A stretch of DNA of 64,000 bases, taken from contig JAPXFY010000026.1 of assembly GCA_030674185.1 (NCBI GenBank), forward strand, positions 35,087,167 through 35,151,166. Direction: 5' to 3'. The position numbers were made by a program, and so were the translations under genes. Below, in pieces: positions 46,163 through 56,828 of this stretch. Each line of letters begins with the position of its first letter. Within the stretch, counting starts at the first letter, position 1. The stretch comes from Monoplex corrugatus (lineage: Eukaryota > Mollusca > Gastropoda > Littorinimorpha > Ranellidae). Under the pieces are notes generated by a model. The model was not told where the DNA came from. It saw nothing but the letters and a program-made list of their open reading frames with translations, and ran no database searches.

Positions 46163-47686
46163 TATACTGTTCAAAAAAAGAAACGCATAGTTGATACTTG
46201 CAAATTTAATGTCATAAATGAGAAAGGTATAGAAAATCAAATAATGCGAATTCCATTTTGAAAGTTGGCATGGACAGAGCATAAAGGCTGTGCAGTTCAT
46301 TTCGGTCATGACAGCAATTGGTCAGTCCATAGGCGCGAACACAGAGACGATCGGATCAGTAGGGGGTATGACCACCTTGAACATCAACAAGTGCCTGGCA
46401 CCTCCTCAGCATAGAGTGGATCAGACGTTGGATGTCTTGCTGAGGAATGGCTTCCCACTCCTCCTGTAGCGCCTGCAGCAGTTCGGCATGTGTCGCCGGC
46501 GCTTCCTCTCGACTGCGCACGCGCCTGTCCAGATTATCCCAAAGGTGTTCGATTGGGTTCATGTCTGGTGACACGGCTGGCCAGGGAAGCACGCGAACGT
46601 GGTTGTCATTGAGGAACTGGGTGGTGACGCGTGCCGTGTGAGGACGAGCGTTATCCTGTTGAAACACGGCGTCAGGGTCGGCCAGAAGAGGAAGGACGTG
46701 TGGGCGCAGAATCTCCTCCACGTAGCGCACGGCGTTCAGGCGCCCTGGGACGTGCACCAGGCGACTCCTCCCAGCAAGGCTGATCGCTCCCCATACCATG
46801 ACGCCTCCACCACCATATGGAGGTGCCTCATCCACACAGTTCGGCACGTAGCGTTCATTCACTCTTCGGTACACCCGTCTCCGGTTGTCATGTCGCCGGA
46901 GTAAGAAGTGAGACTCGTCGCTGAACCAAACGTGCCTCCAGTGATTCCTAACGGTCCACCGACGATGCTGGTTGCCCCACTGCAATCGGTCCAGGCGATG
47001 GCGGCGAGTGAGGACATCTCCTCTGTAAGGCCTGCATGCCCTCAAGCCAGCGTTGTGCAGGCGGTTCCGCACTGTCTGGTCGGAAATTCGGCGGGGCCCG
47101 GGGAGTTCATGGACAGTAGAGGAGGCCGCCAAGAACCGATTCCGCAGGTGGCGCACCCGTATGTGGCGGTCCTGGCGAACAGTTGTTGCCCTTGGTCTGC
47201 CTGCTCGTGGCCGGTCAGCGATGGAGCCTGTGGCGTGAAACCTGGCCCACAGCCTGCTGATGGTGCTCTGCGACACGTGGAAATGCCTGGCAACGGCGCT
47301 CTGGCTCTGGCCTCCTTGTAGGCGTCCCAACGCGTTTTGGCGGTCTTCTCGGCTCAGGGGGGCCATTCTTCTGGGCAGACTTTAGACCTGGTTTGGAGAG
47401 GAAAGTCTTTTCGCTTTTATGGGATTTGGAGGACATGGTGTGAACTCAATGTTCACTACGTTTCACGAGATTTCATCCACGCACGGCGAGTGTGCAACCG
47501 AAAATTGCTGTTTGGGCATTTCAGCCACTCCAAGCGCATGCGTCACGAACAGCACGGGAATTTACCGACGGACGCGAGGCCGAAAATCGGGTGAACACTT
47601 TCGGCAGTTTAGTGGATATCCACACACTCATACTTGGACTGGAACTCAATATTTATAACTATGCGTTTCTTTTTTTGAACAGTATA
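46163..47686 (-). mobile_element. Intact Tc1-like transposon
   Basis: Outer 30 bases at 46163-46192 (tatactgttcaaaaaaagaa...) are an exact reverse complement of 47657-47686, including a TA at each outer end that is the expected Tc1/mariner target duplication. The element is about 1.52 kb and carries one uninterrupted transposase. Identical ends and an open reading frame indicate a recent insertion. The GC content inside is clearly higher than in the AT-rich flanks. Confidence 0.95.
46356..47366 (-). CDS. Tc1-family DD34E transposase, 336 residues
   Basis: Cut-and-paste transposase that binds the element ends and inserts at TA. Residues 1-110 hold two helix-turn-helix parts typical of Tc1 proteins (SQSAVARHFHVSQSTISRLW at 21-40, then a GRPR-type hook AGRPRA at 55-60, then ISDQTVRNRL at 94-103). 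The catalytic triad is D150 (WFSDESHF), D238 (FQQDNARPH) and E273 (SPDMNPIEHLWD), with 34 residues between the second D and E, as in Tc1. The glycine-rich YGGGGVMVWGAIS box lies at 184-196. Length is normal for the family (about 340). Start ATG at 47366 gives MAPLSREDRQ, as in relatives. No stop or frameshift, so it may be active. Confidence 0.96.
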   Translation of the reverse strand: MAPLSREDRQNALGRLQGGQSQSAVARHFHVSQSTISRLWARFHATGSIADRPRAGRPRATTVRQDRHIRVRHLRNRFLAASSTVHELPGPRRISDQTVRNRLHNAGLRACRPYRGDVLTRRHRLDRLQWGNQHRRWTVRNHWRHVWFSDESHFLLRRHDNRRRVYRRVNERYVPNCVDEAPPYGGGGVMVWGAISLAGRSRLVHVPGRLNAVRYVEEILRPHVLPLLADPDAVFQQDNARPHTARVTTQFLNDNHVRVLPWPAVSPDMNPIEHLWDNLDRRVRSREEAPATHAELLQALQEEWEAIPQQDIQRLIHSMLRRCQALVDVQGGHTPY

Positions 47687-47702
47687 ATTCAACAAGATTT
47701 TT

Positions 47703-47880
47703 TTAGTTTCAGTTTAAGTTTTCTCAACACAGCATTTACGTGCTGGGAATAGATTCCACACGAGTTAACGCCCCAAATTCCATGTAATGGTAACGGAAGT
47801 TCAAAATGATGATGGCTTATAGCCTTACACGTAAACCCAATGCACTGGTTAGCCCAGATGTTCTAAGTTCTATACAGGCC
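47703..47880 (+). repeat. SINE-like family E, diverged copy 3
   Basis: Begins tagtttcagtttaagttttctcaa and includes gttaacgccccaaattccatg and cttacacgtaaacccaatgcactgg, in the order of the copies at 11.3 and 45.0 kb. Confidence 0.45.
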
Positions 47881-48745
47881 CATTAAATATCTGTGCTTGA
47901 ATCAATCTGTTATTGAAACAAACACACGTTGTCTGCAAAACGAAATAAACTTAAAGCTATGTGCCATGCCCCGCGAAACACGCCCCTCCCCTTCAAACCC
48001 AAAATGAACGCTTTCAATTCAACCCCCAAATGTCAGTTTGTTAGTAACATAATCTACATAATACCCGCATGGCAGCTAAATGTGAACTCCGTACGTCAGA
48101 AACAGGCTCCTGGCTCCCACCCCTCACCACAGTACATCATCCTCCACCCACCGTAACAAACACAAGCTATATCGAAATAACTTTTCAATCCAAACTGCTT
48201 TTAATTCAAGCTACGTCGAAGTACATTTCCGAACCAGGAAACTTGTTTCCAGTCATTCCTCGAAGGAACAAAAAGGTCACTAAACAGGAACACCACATCT
48301 CTAACAGTGTCAATCTAATACAGCAGGACATCCACATCCCATCATGACTCCACACAGTCCTCAATCCCATCCCATCCACCCCACGGAAAGACCGACAAAG
48401 ACATGCAACCACATACCATTAAATAAAAGAAAATAAGTAAATAAACGCAACAGTAACATCTGATGTAGATGGAAGAAGCACATCAGGTCCACTGGCACGA
48501 ATGAACCACACTGACGCACTACAAAACTCAACCTCAGAAGTCAACAAAAGTCATCCCCTCCCTCCAGTCCTACTGACTGAAAGGTCGCAGGTGTGAACAC
48601 AAATCAGTACAAAAAAACATAATAGTGGAAATTTTCGGCTATGATTTAACGGCAACCTACCATACACCCGAGAGACAATTCACGTTCATTATGCTTGCAT
48701 TACTACGCGGGGTGAGAAAAACTGTCATGACCGCAGTAACACTGA
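47881..48745. other. Non-genic stretch, nothing recognised
   Basis: Single-copy-looking DNA. ORFs of 75-92 codons exist but lack splice context, codon bias or recognisable domains. Confidence 0.4.
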
Positions 48746-48939
48746 TTAACCCTTTGACCCCCACGCCCTATCCACCAACTGCAAAAACTTAACCCTTTGA
48801 CTCCCTCACCCTATCCACCAGTTTCCTACAAGAAGCTGGTGGATAGGGTGAGGGAGTGAAAAGGGTTCAGTTTTTGCTTTAGCAGCATGCTCGACAGTGC
48901 AGGATGCTGGTGGACAGGGTGCGGGAGTCTAAGGGTTAA
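48746..48939. mobile_element. TTAA nested-palindrome MITE, well-preserved copy
   Basis: ttaaccctttgacccccacg at the left, gcgggagtctaagggttaa at the right. Inner palindrome ccaccagtttcctacaagaagctggtgg. Left outer arm collapsed (ccaccaactgcaaaaact), right arm full (tttttgctttagcagcatgctcgaca). Confidence 0.85.
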
Positions 48940-49065
48940 GTGGACTGTCAATGGAAAATAAACACCGTATACAGGTATTGTTTTTACGACCGGCAACAGG
49001 AACACTGGCCTGTCTGCTGCCCATCCTATCCTGTCAATCATTCTGGTGGAGTCATCATCATCATC

Positions 49066-49440
49066 ATCATCATCAGGTGCCCTGCCGCATGGCGTTGGCG
49101 ACCATGGACTTCCAACCATATCTATCTCTCGTTACCCCCAGCATCTCCCCCACCCTCCTCATTCCCAGCCACTCTGCAAGTCCGTCCAGCATTCTCTCCC
49201 TGGGTCTACCTGGTGCTCTCTTTCCCTCCAGCTTTCCCATTGTGACCAGGTGCTCCAAATCCCCCTTCCTCATAAAATGGCCTATAAATGTTGCTTGTCT
49301 TTTCCTAATCTTCCTTATGAGTGATCTACTTGTGTCTGCCTCCATCAAGACTGTCTCGTTGTTTTCTTTGCTGTTCATGGAACTCTCAACATTCTTCTGA
49401 GAAACCACATCTCGGCTACCTCAATCTTGCTCTGGCTTTG
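49066..49440 (-). mobile_element. RTE-like LINE ORF2 tail
   Basis: A minus-strand reading of 111 residues contains IRKRQATFIGHFMRKGDLEH, then GKLEGKRAPGRPRERMLDGL and ending WKSMVANAMRQGT, the C-terminal region of RTE-type ORF2. It is preceded at its 3' edge by (ATC)n (49052-49075), the usual short-repeat tail of such elements. The second copy is at 10682-11058. It is 5'-truncated. Confidence 0.75.
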
Positions 49441-49890
49441 CTTGCTGACTGTCCACGCCTTGGTGGAGTCAGTGTTTCATAATTCCATTCCCTCCTATCC
49501 CTATTTCAAGACCTTGCCAGTGCATGTAGTTTTGCCCAGTCGTAGTAATTGCAGGTAGATTTGGGTGGAGCGCATATGCAATTGTTCAAGTGTGATGAAT
49601 GAATACATTATGAACAAACTCTAGATTCCAAGCTCGCTTAACTTCTGAAAACTGGACGTTCTGTCATCATCATCTTTGAAAGGTTTTTCAAACTACAATC
49701 AGGAAACAAAATGTGTCTTACAACACAAACACTTGGACACGGCAGCGAGTACTATGTAGATCAATGCTCGTGACTGAACCACGATTCAGTTTATTTCATT
49801 CAATAAGAACAGTCAAGTAGTCTTCCGTGCTGGGATATTTTGGATACAGATATATATCTGTACAAAGCACACACAAAGGGATAAATGTTT
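49441..49890. other. Non-genic stretch, nothing recognised
   Basis: No gene or repeat supported. Confidence 0.4.
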
Positions 49891-49896
49891 ATGTAA

Positions 49897-49903
49897 ACAC
49901 ACA

Positions 49904-49945
<42 letters not shown>

Positions 49946-50133
49946 CACAACACACACACACATATGCACATACACACACATACACACACATACACACACA
50001 CTACCACGCACACATACATACACACACACATACACACACACATCACGCACACACACACATACACACACACACAGCACACACACACACACACACACACATA
50101 CACACACACACTTACATACACACACACACACAC

Positions 50134-50188
<55 letters not shown>

Positions 50189-50215
50189 ACACGCACGCAA
50201 ACACACACACACACA
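49897..50215. repeat. Interrupted (CA)n microsatellite, about 320 bp
   Basis: CA with TACA, CGCA and AACA interruptions. ORFs of up to 148 codons are artefacts. Confidence 0.95.
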
Positions 50216-50439
50216 TTTCCACTAACCGCATTTATAAATGGATGCACACTATGCAACAAACATTAAAAACAAACCACTGACAGAACACTTACTGATCGCG
50301 AGACGTGAACATGCCACCTGTTTTGTCATAGCAAGAACGGGAGACTGATCTATTACTGAAATGGATGCAAAAAAGTTATAGAGGAGAAAGGATGCAGGGG
50401 AAAGGTCCAGTCATTCTAACAAACTCCCTTTTCACAAAA

Positions 50440-50457
50440 CACCACACACACACACAC

Positions 50458-50501
<44 letters not shown>

Positions 50502-50520
50502 ACACACACACACACACAAA
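50440..50520. repeat. (CA)n microsatellite
   Basis: CA tract with CACCACA interruptions. Confidence 0.95.
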
Positions 50521-50574
50521 AAGCAAAGAAAAAAAACCAGATATCATTTTTATCAAGATCATTGTTACTTTAGA

Positions 50575-50770
50575 TTAACCCTTTGACTCCCGTACCCTAT
50601 CCACCAACAACAGCAAAACCTTAACACTTTGACTCCCTCAGTCTGTCCACCAGCTTCCTGAAGGAAGTGATGGACAGGCTGACAGAGTCAAAGATTTTAA
50701 CTTTTCGCTTTGCTAGCATGGCTGACAATGCAGGATGCTGATGGACAGGGTACGGGAGTCAAAGGGTTAA
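50575..50770. mobile_element. TTAA nested-palindrome MITE copy
   Basis: ttaaccctttgactcccgta ... tacgggagtcaaagggttaa. The outer 20 bases are a perfect inverted repeat in this copy. Left arm collapsed (ccaccaacaacagcaaaacc), right arm full. Confidence 0.88.
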
Positions 50771-51654
50771 AGAATAATAAGATGAAATATAACTTGACGT
50801 GAAGCGAGAACAAATGACAGACTGTCACAACATGGTGTGTGAATAGAATGTGAATACTGTCAGAAGTTCCTGGTAAAGTGCTGCTCAATCACTTTCTTGG
50901 AAAAAGAGCTAATTTTAGGCTATTTTTTCCCCTCTATATATATATATTCTGTGTGACCTTAACCTTAGCGCTACGACTCCCAAACTTAGGGAATATTCTC
51001 GACTCCTCAACGGTTTATAATTACAATTTATAATTACAATATTTATATAGCGCAAAATCTTGATAAAATCAAATCTAAGCGCTAAGATTAGAAAAGACTA
51101 TGCCGTTTGCACAAAGTTTGTGAAGATCTGAGAAAATCTTGCGTGCAGAGTTGAGTGTCCACACACACGCACACACACACACAAACAAACAAACACATAC
51201 ACAAACATATACACACATGCGTGCAACCACACACAAATACTCGCCTCCCTCTGGTCGATACGAACCAATCCCTCCCCCCCCCCTAAAAAAAAAAAAAAAA
51301 AAGACAGACTCAATAAAGCCCGAAAAGCCCAAGGAAACAAGTCTCAATACCTTTGGGCCAGTGTCTATGTATACAGACTGACATTTTAGCTGAAGTCATG
51401 CTAGTTGTACATTTTACACGTTTTGTAGTCAAATGTTTGATGGGGTTGATTTTTAACCAAATAATAATAATCGATTGTTGGATCGATAATCTGGTTGATC
51501 TATTATCATGCGACTGATTATTTAGTTTAACTGATGATGATTACTTGTTTAGTCGAACCTTAAAATCATTGTTTGTTTCATGAAAGTAGTGTTGACCCAT
51601 TGTAGAGCCGAACAATTATGACTGACGGCACGTTGAGATTTCCAAACTTAGGTT

Positions 51655-51860
51655 GATAAATACATATTGTATTGTACCAAACAAACAAACAAACAAACAA
51701 AACAAACAACAAACAAACAAACACGAACCCACCAACACACTCAAAAACTACCAACCAACCAACCGATCAACCCACCAACCGATCAACCAAGCAGCCAACC
51801 AACCAAGCAACCAACCAACAAACCAAAACTACCCGAACCAACCGACCAAAAACAAAAACC
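51655..51860. repeat. (CAAA)n/(CCAA)n tetranucleotide stretch
   Basis: AAAC units grade into AACC/GATC-containing units. Similar in style to 62935-63165. Confidence 0.85.
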
Positions 51861-51944
51861 AAGGGAAAAAAGTTTCTGTGTACAATACAGAATATACACA
51901 GTTTTGTTATATTCAAATTTGTTCCCATAAAGACATTACATACA

Positions 51945-52135
51945 CACACATGTATATATGTATATGTATATGTATATATATATATAATATATATACATAT
52001 ATATACATATATATGTGTATATGTATGTATGTGTATATTAATATATACATAATACATACATACATACATATGTATATATGTATGTATGTGTATGTAGTAT
52101 ACATGCATGTATGTATATGTACGTATATACCGTAC
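51945..52135. repeat. (TATA/TATG)n stretch
   Basis: AT-alternating tract with ATGT and ACAT units. Confidence 0.9.
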
Positions 52136-52306
52136 ACACACTTCCAGGCAACAAGTACATAAGATACATAAGATATAATACACAAAGGATACATACAACG
52201 GATCAGGAACATTTGACATCAAATCACAACGCAACAAATCGAAAGTACATGTAATGGACAAGAACACCAAGCTACAGCACACGTAAAGACCACAGGATAT
52301 GGCAGT

Positions 52307-52362
52307 CAACACACACACACACACACACACAAATCACACACTCACACACACACACACACACA

Positions 52363-52399
<37 letters not shown>
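52307..52399. repeat. (CA)n microsatellite
   Basis: CA tract with small interruptions. Confidence 0.95.
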
Positions 52400-52400
<1 letters not shown>

Positions 52401-52427
52401 TAATTAACCCTTTGTCATCTCAAACTA

Positions 52428-52805
52428 TGACGGATGCGATCACTGAGTGGTTAGGACACATAGTCTTCCAACTGAATGATCAGAGTTCAGATCTACTTGG
52501 GTTCCCACCTAGTTAGATTAAGGGTGGATATTTTTTCTGATGTCCCAAGTCAGACAAAGCCGTGAGTGCCCTAACCCTCTCTCGCGTGTGTCGAACTTTT
52601 GATACGCATGTTAAAGATCCTATAAGCCTTGTCAGTATTCGGTGGTTTACGACAACTCGAAAACACCCAGTATGCCCTCAAACCCCCCCCCCCCTCCACC
52701 TGAAAACGGAATAGACTGCCTGAATGATGGAAAACAACCATACACATAAAAGCCCACTCACATTATTTGAATGCATGTGGAAGTTGTAGCACATAAGGGA
52801 CAAAA
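52428..52805 (+). mobile_element. tRNA-derived SINE-like family B, copy 1
   Basis: Head: gatcactgagtggttaggac with cagagttcagatct (tRNA A/B-box spacing). Middle: gatacgcatgttaaagatcctataag. End: aaacacccagtatgccctca and taaaagcccactcacattat. The middle and end recur at 59745-60110 (cgtcttaaagatcctgtaag, acccagcatatac). Confidence 0.6.
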
Positions 52806-52809
52806 AAAC

Positions 52810-55299
52810 ACACCAAAAAAAAACCACCAAAAAACTGTCGAAACATACAATGTAGCCAACAATTTTATATCCCTTGTAAAGGGATGTAATACCAATCAGG
52901 ACACAAAAATCAACGTACACCATATTCAACAGAGACCAAAAAAAAAAAAAAAGTGTGATTATTACTAAATACAGAACAATATTTGTCGTTCCAGTGTCTT
53001 GTGTGCCTGAAAATCCAAAGTCTTTACATCAGTCATCACCACCCGTCTCTTCCTGACACATTCATCACAAATGGAGACTGGATCGTACACAAAACCAAAC
53101 ACGTAGGTCTGCAGCAAAGAAAACGTAGACGTTCTAACGTTTCTTCACACTTTTAAAAAACCAGTACGCTCGTTGAAAAACCACATCTACAATATCTCCA
53201 GTCACCAAAGCAAGAGCCACAACTTTATATGTATTTTACGAAAATAAGGTTAATACTGGCCCGGCTCAAATTCGGTCTCTTCGTGTAGGTTATTACAAGT
53301 CATCTATAAAACACATATTCTTCCACGTTTACAAAGCAGGAACGAATAGTTCACAGACGTCTTTGCAAACCTAAACGTACAGAAGTTTTTCAGCCCTTTT
53401 GGCATGGGACCTCGTCGTGAACTTGTCTTCCATATCAGTATCACTGTGGACAGATGATCGTCCACACCGTAAGTTGGCCACCAGCTCGCACAGAAGACAC
53501 AGAATAGGAGCAGCAACGCAATGCTGGCACAGTGTGAGCCACCCGACCAGAACAAATAACACAGGCCTACATACAAGTTGGCCGCATCCGACACAGCACA
53601 GCTTCAAACGGAAGAAAAGGAAAAGAAGCGCCATGATGCCATACAACCATGAACATACACACGCTGATAATTTCACAGTGAGCAGTCTTTGGACTTCACA
53701 ACTTTCCTCAAGTCTCTTAATTGTTACGAACCACGGCAGGTTTTTTTTTTCCTTTTTCAAAAAACAGCATTCCGTTTAACAACACACAATAAACATCAGT
53801 TTCACTCAGCCAGTGAACTAAGGAGGTGAGAAGCCACTTTTATCCACTGTAAGACTCCTTTGGACGAGTTAAAGCCAACCCTCGTGCCAACTGGTGGTCA
53901 CAGCCACTTCCTCCATAAGTCATGATGACAAATCACGTGACATGCAGATGGCGACGGAGACAGCCAATTGATAGTATTCGCTGAGTCACATGACATGTAC
54001 GAATGCCGCCTTCAACCAAAATCCTTTTGTTATATTCACACTCCTCAGCAGACAATACGTAGTCCTGTGTAAATCATTGTTGCTGTACACGGCAAAGATG
54101 GTCACACACCCTTCATCAGGTAAGCACAGACCTCTGTAGACTCGTTTATTATAACCAATACGGTATCGCACTACTCAGCAAGTAATACATAATCCTTTAT
54201 TCTTTTTCTTTCTTAAAGTAATGTAAAGTCAGTACCACGGTCTGTTCTTGGTTGCCACTAGAGGTTTTGATGGTCATAGAAGACATTTTCTGTGGAGCAC
54301 TTTCTTTGTCATCAGCACAAAACTGTCCCTCAGGCCACACAGCACCGCTTTGGTTTCACAGTTATGTCCCTTGGTGTCAATACACAATGACAGCAGATGA
54401 AAATGAGGTGCACGATATTGTTTTAATACTCTTTGAGTGGACACACAACCGTTAGAGTGATTTGATTTTGTAGATAAAGATGACTGAAACTAGCGTTCAG
54501 TTCACGCAAAATGTACATTTAAGCCATTTTCAATATTCATATGAACATATTCCCACACAAAATCCACATCAGCTTTAAACACGACAAAAATTTTGATGTT
54601 GATAACTAGTCAAAGTACATACATGTGAAGACACATTTACACACACACACACAAAAAACAACAACAACTAGTGTATGAAATAGTAATAAAAAAAAAAAAA
54701 AAGAAATCACAAGTGCAAATCATTCTTTAAACTAACAACCCAGAAACTTATATAAACCACATCACACCGCAGAGTAAAACAGAAAGATGAGTTTAAAAAG
54801 TCTAACGACAAATCACTGTTTAAATGAATAACTTAGAATCTTTTTTAAACTACTTGACCAAATACAGTAACATACAAATGTCACCATTACAGAATGGATG
54901 CAACAGAAGCAAAGATATGAACTGTCTAGACAAAAATATCAAAACGACTTATCTTACCGAATCGGACATTATCCATGGGGACACATTATTTTGTACACAG
55001 TGGAGAGTTCTTTGGTCTAACTGAGCGCCCGACACACACAAAATATTGTGTGATCACACCGAGCAATGAACACACAAACAAACCCTGTTGAATTGTCAAA
55101 ACGCGTGTCAAACATACACACAAACGCGATGTCGTACGGTTCAAATAAAATCTAAATATTTTAGCAAAACAGCATCACTGCGCTAGCTAGCGCCAACGGA
55201 CACGAGAAATGTTGTGGTCAGTGAGAAAAAAGACTACTTCGTTATATTGAAAATGGCTGAAATATCAAGCGTTGAATGTTTGATATTAAAAAAAAAAGT
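52810..55299. other. Long unique stretch, possible 3' UTR of the minus-strand candidate gene
   Basis: 2.5 kb with almost no transposon or microsatellite sequence, unusual for this window. It holds overlapping minus-strand ORFs at 53304-53760 with hydrophobic, Cys-rich readings (for example GIMALLFLFFRLKLCCVGCG) but no recognisable domain and no clear splice sites. TTTATT (minus-strand AATAAA) occurs at about 54145 and 54196. I infer, weakly, untranslated sequence. Confidence 0.3.
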
Positions 55300-55510
55300 T
55301 AAAACGGGCACGATAGCAAAGTTGGTTAGGGATTTTCAACCGAAAGGTCTACGTTCAATCCTGCCTTATGGGTATCCATATGTTTGGGATTTTTCCGATC
55401 TCCCAGGTCATTGCAGGTTTACGTGCAGTCCTGTTGGTGCTAGAATCCCCATTGTGTGAACACAGAACATCAAATACGCACGTAAAAGCTCTCTGAAGCC
55501 ATATCAATGC
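55300..55510 (+). mobile_element. tRNA-derived SINE-like family B, copy 2 (truncated)
   Basis: Head gcacgatagcaaagttggttaggg and aaggtctacgttcaatcctg resemble tRNA A and B boxes. The body includes tccgatctcccaggtcattg, parallel to ttgatttcccaggtcagcat at 59.85 kb, and caaatacgcacgtaaaagc. Confidence 0.6.
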
Positions 55511-55857
55511 CCCAAGTCTTAAACAGAAAAATGCTTCAGCACCACCCACTGAAGACAGTGTTTTCAAGCTGTGCATCAACAGAACGCCTACGCAGTGTGG
55601 GACAAACAACCTGCGTACATGCATCCGAAAGAAGCATTGCTGAGAACTGAGCTAATGTATAGAACAAGGACGTTTTCTTTATATCTTCATTAAATCCTGT
55701 AAGTCTGCACTTATACCATTTAAATGACATTCTAATCACTGAAGGGGATAATTTATACACACATGTCTAAAATACTTCATCCACCACTGAATGAAAAAAA
55801 AGAAGTTATTTTCAATCACGTGGTAGAAAACCATTGAGAACCAATCATTTGACTAAC

Positions 55858-55906
55858 ATGGCCGCTGGCATTACTGGCTTGTTGGTTTGTGTTTTTGTTT
55901 CCATTT
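55858..55906 (+). CDS. Candidate signal-peptide exon (weak)
   Basis: ATG at 55858 in aacATGg context encodes MAAGITGLLVCVFVSI, a plausible hydrophobic signal peptide, directly followed by a strong donor GTAAGT after 55906. Without splicing the frame stays open to 56097. No downstream exon was identified on this strand, so it could be chance. Confidence 0.25.
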
Positions 55907-56424
55907 GTAAGTGTGATCAGATACTAAAACGTGGAATATATTTTCATGAAATATATAAGGATTTCTACTTTGTGATTAAATCTGCAGATCTGATCATACT
56001 ACATTACAATTTCAAAACTGAACAACAGTCAGAAGTCCGTTTTGGTCCGTGTCGCAGTTATCCTGGTATATCAGCCAGTTTCAATAAAACCGAGTAAACA
56101 AAGAGAGGTGGGAGGGTACTATTGTTGAAGTGGGGTGATATCAGAGTTGGCAGATGTTTTCATAAACAAAGCATTCACAGCCATCATTCGAAAATCATGT
56201 TCATCCTTTTGGAATGTAGACCCGCTGGACTTTGGCGGTGACACAGATATTATATAATTATTATAAACAGTCACATCGTCATATTGTCAGGTCCAAATTA
56301 TGACAACAATAGTTGTTCTCGAGGTATAAGCATTGTTTTTATGAGGCGCCATCTGCTCACACACGCTCTACTCTGTCCAAGGGAATATTCCTTTCGATCC
56401 CTTCATCTTAAGCTTCCAGCTTCC

Positions 56425-56493
56425 TAACCTCTTCATTCCCCCCATCCCATCCACCAGGATTAGGAAGCTGGTGAGGGTGAGGGAGTGAAAGGG
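56425..56493. mobile_element. TTAA nested-palindrome MITE, inner part only
   Basis: cttcattccccccatcccatccaccagg ... gaagctggtgagggtgagggagtgaaagg: the two inner arms around a degenerate centre. Confidence 0.55.
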
Positions 56494-56700
56494 GTAGGTC
56501 TATATAAACCAGAGCAGACTGCAGTTTGTTCCAAAGCACACATTTACCAAAACGGTGACGATTTAAGAAACATGACGTGAGCACAGAGCAGTGTAAACAT
56601 GTTACGAAAAGTAATTCCAATATTCGAATGTTCTCTAAAATGGCATTGTGTGAAGTTTCTGCCCCCAAAGTAGTCCACGATGGTGTGATTATCTTTACTT

Positions 56701-56828
56701 TCAGGTGGACTTGGACGATGAGCTGAAACGTTCCTTCTTGTCTCTGTTTTCCTGTCTTCCGCTTCTGTTCCGGTTTTTCGGCATCCACACGGACCACTGG
56801 TGGTTCTCTCTCACCTGACTCAGTAAGG
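56701..56828 (-). CDS. Candidate C-terminal exon of an unidentified gene
   Basis: With acceptor taatcacag after 56829 (minus strand) and two bases completing a split codon, the frame reads 41 residues to TGA at 56701-56703: LLSQVRENHQWSVWMPKNRN, then a basic, Ser-ending tail (QENRDKKERFSSSSKST). GC-rich and uninterrupted, unlike the AT-rich DNA to its left. Acceptor phase matches the phase-1 donor of the Thr-rich exon at 61649. An overlapping frame (REPPVVRVDAEKPEQKRK...QLIVQVHLK then GTAAAG) is also open, so the frame is not certain. No family recognised. Confidence 0.35.

Noticed and set aside
46447..47321. Plus-strand ORFs of 64-137 codons
   Set aside because: They are antisense shadows of the GC-rich Tc1 transposase frame.
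53304..53760. Hydrophobic, Cys-rich minus-strand ORFs as a membrane protein
   Set aside because: Two overlapping frames are equally open, no splice sites or domain are evident, and the A-rich complementary strand makes hydrophobic readings likely by chance.
56408..56797. 129-codon minus-strand ORF starting MVRVDAEKPEQ
   Set aside because: It runs past the likely stop of the candidate C-terminal exon in another frame and on into AT-rich and MITE sequence. Only its first 40 codons compete as an alternative exon frame, as noted in that entry.
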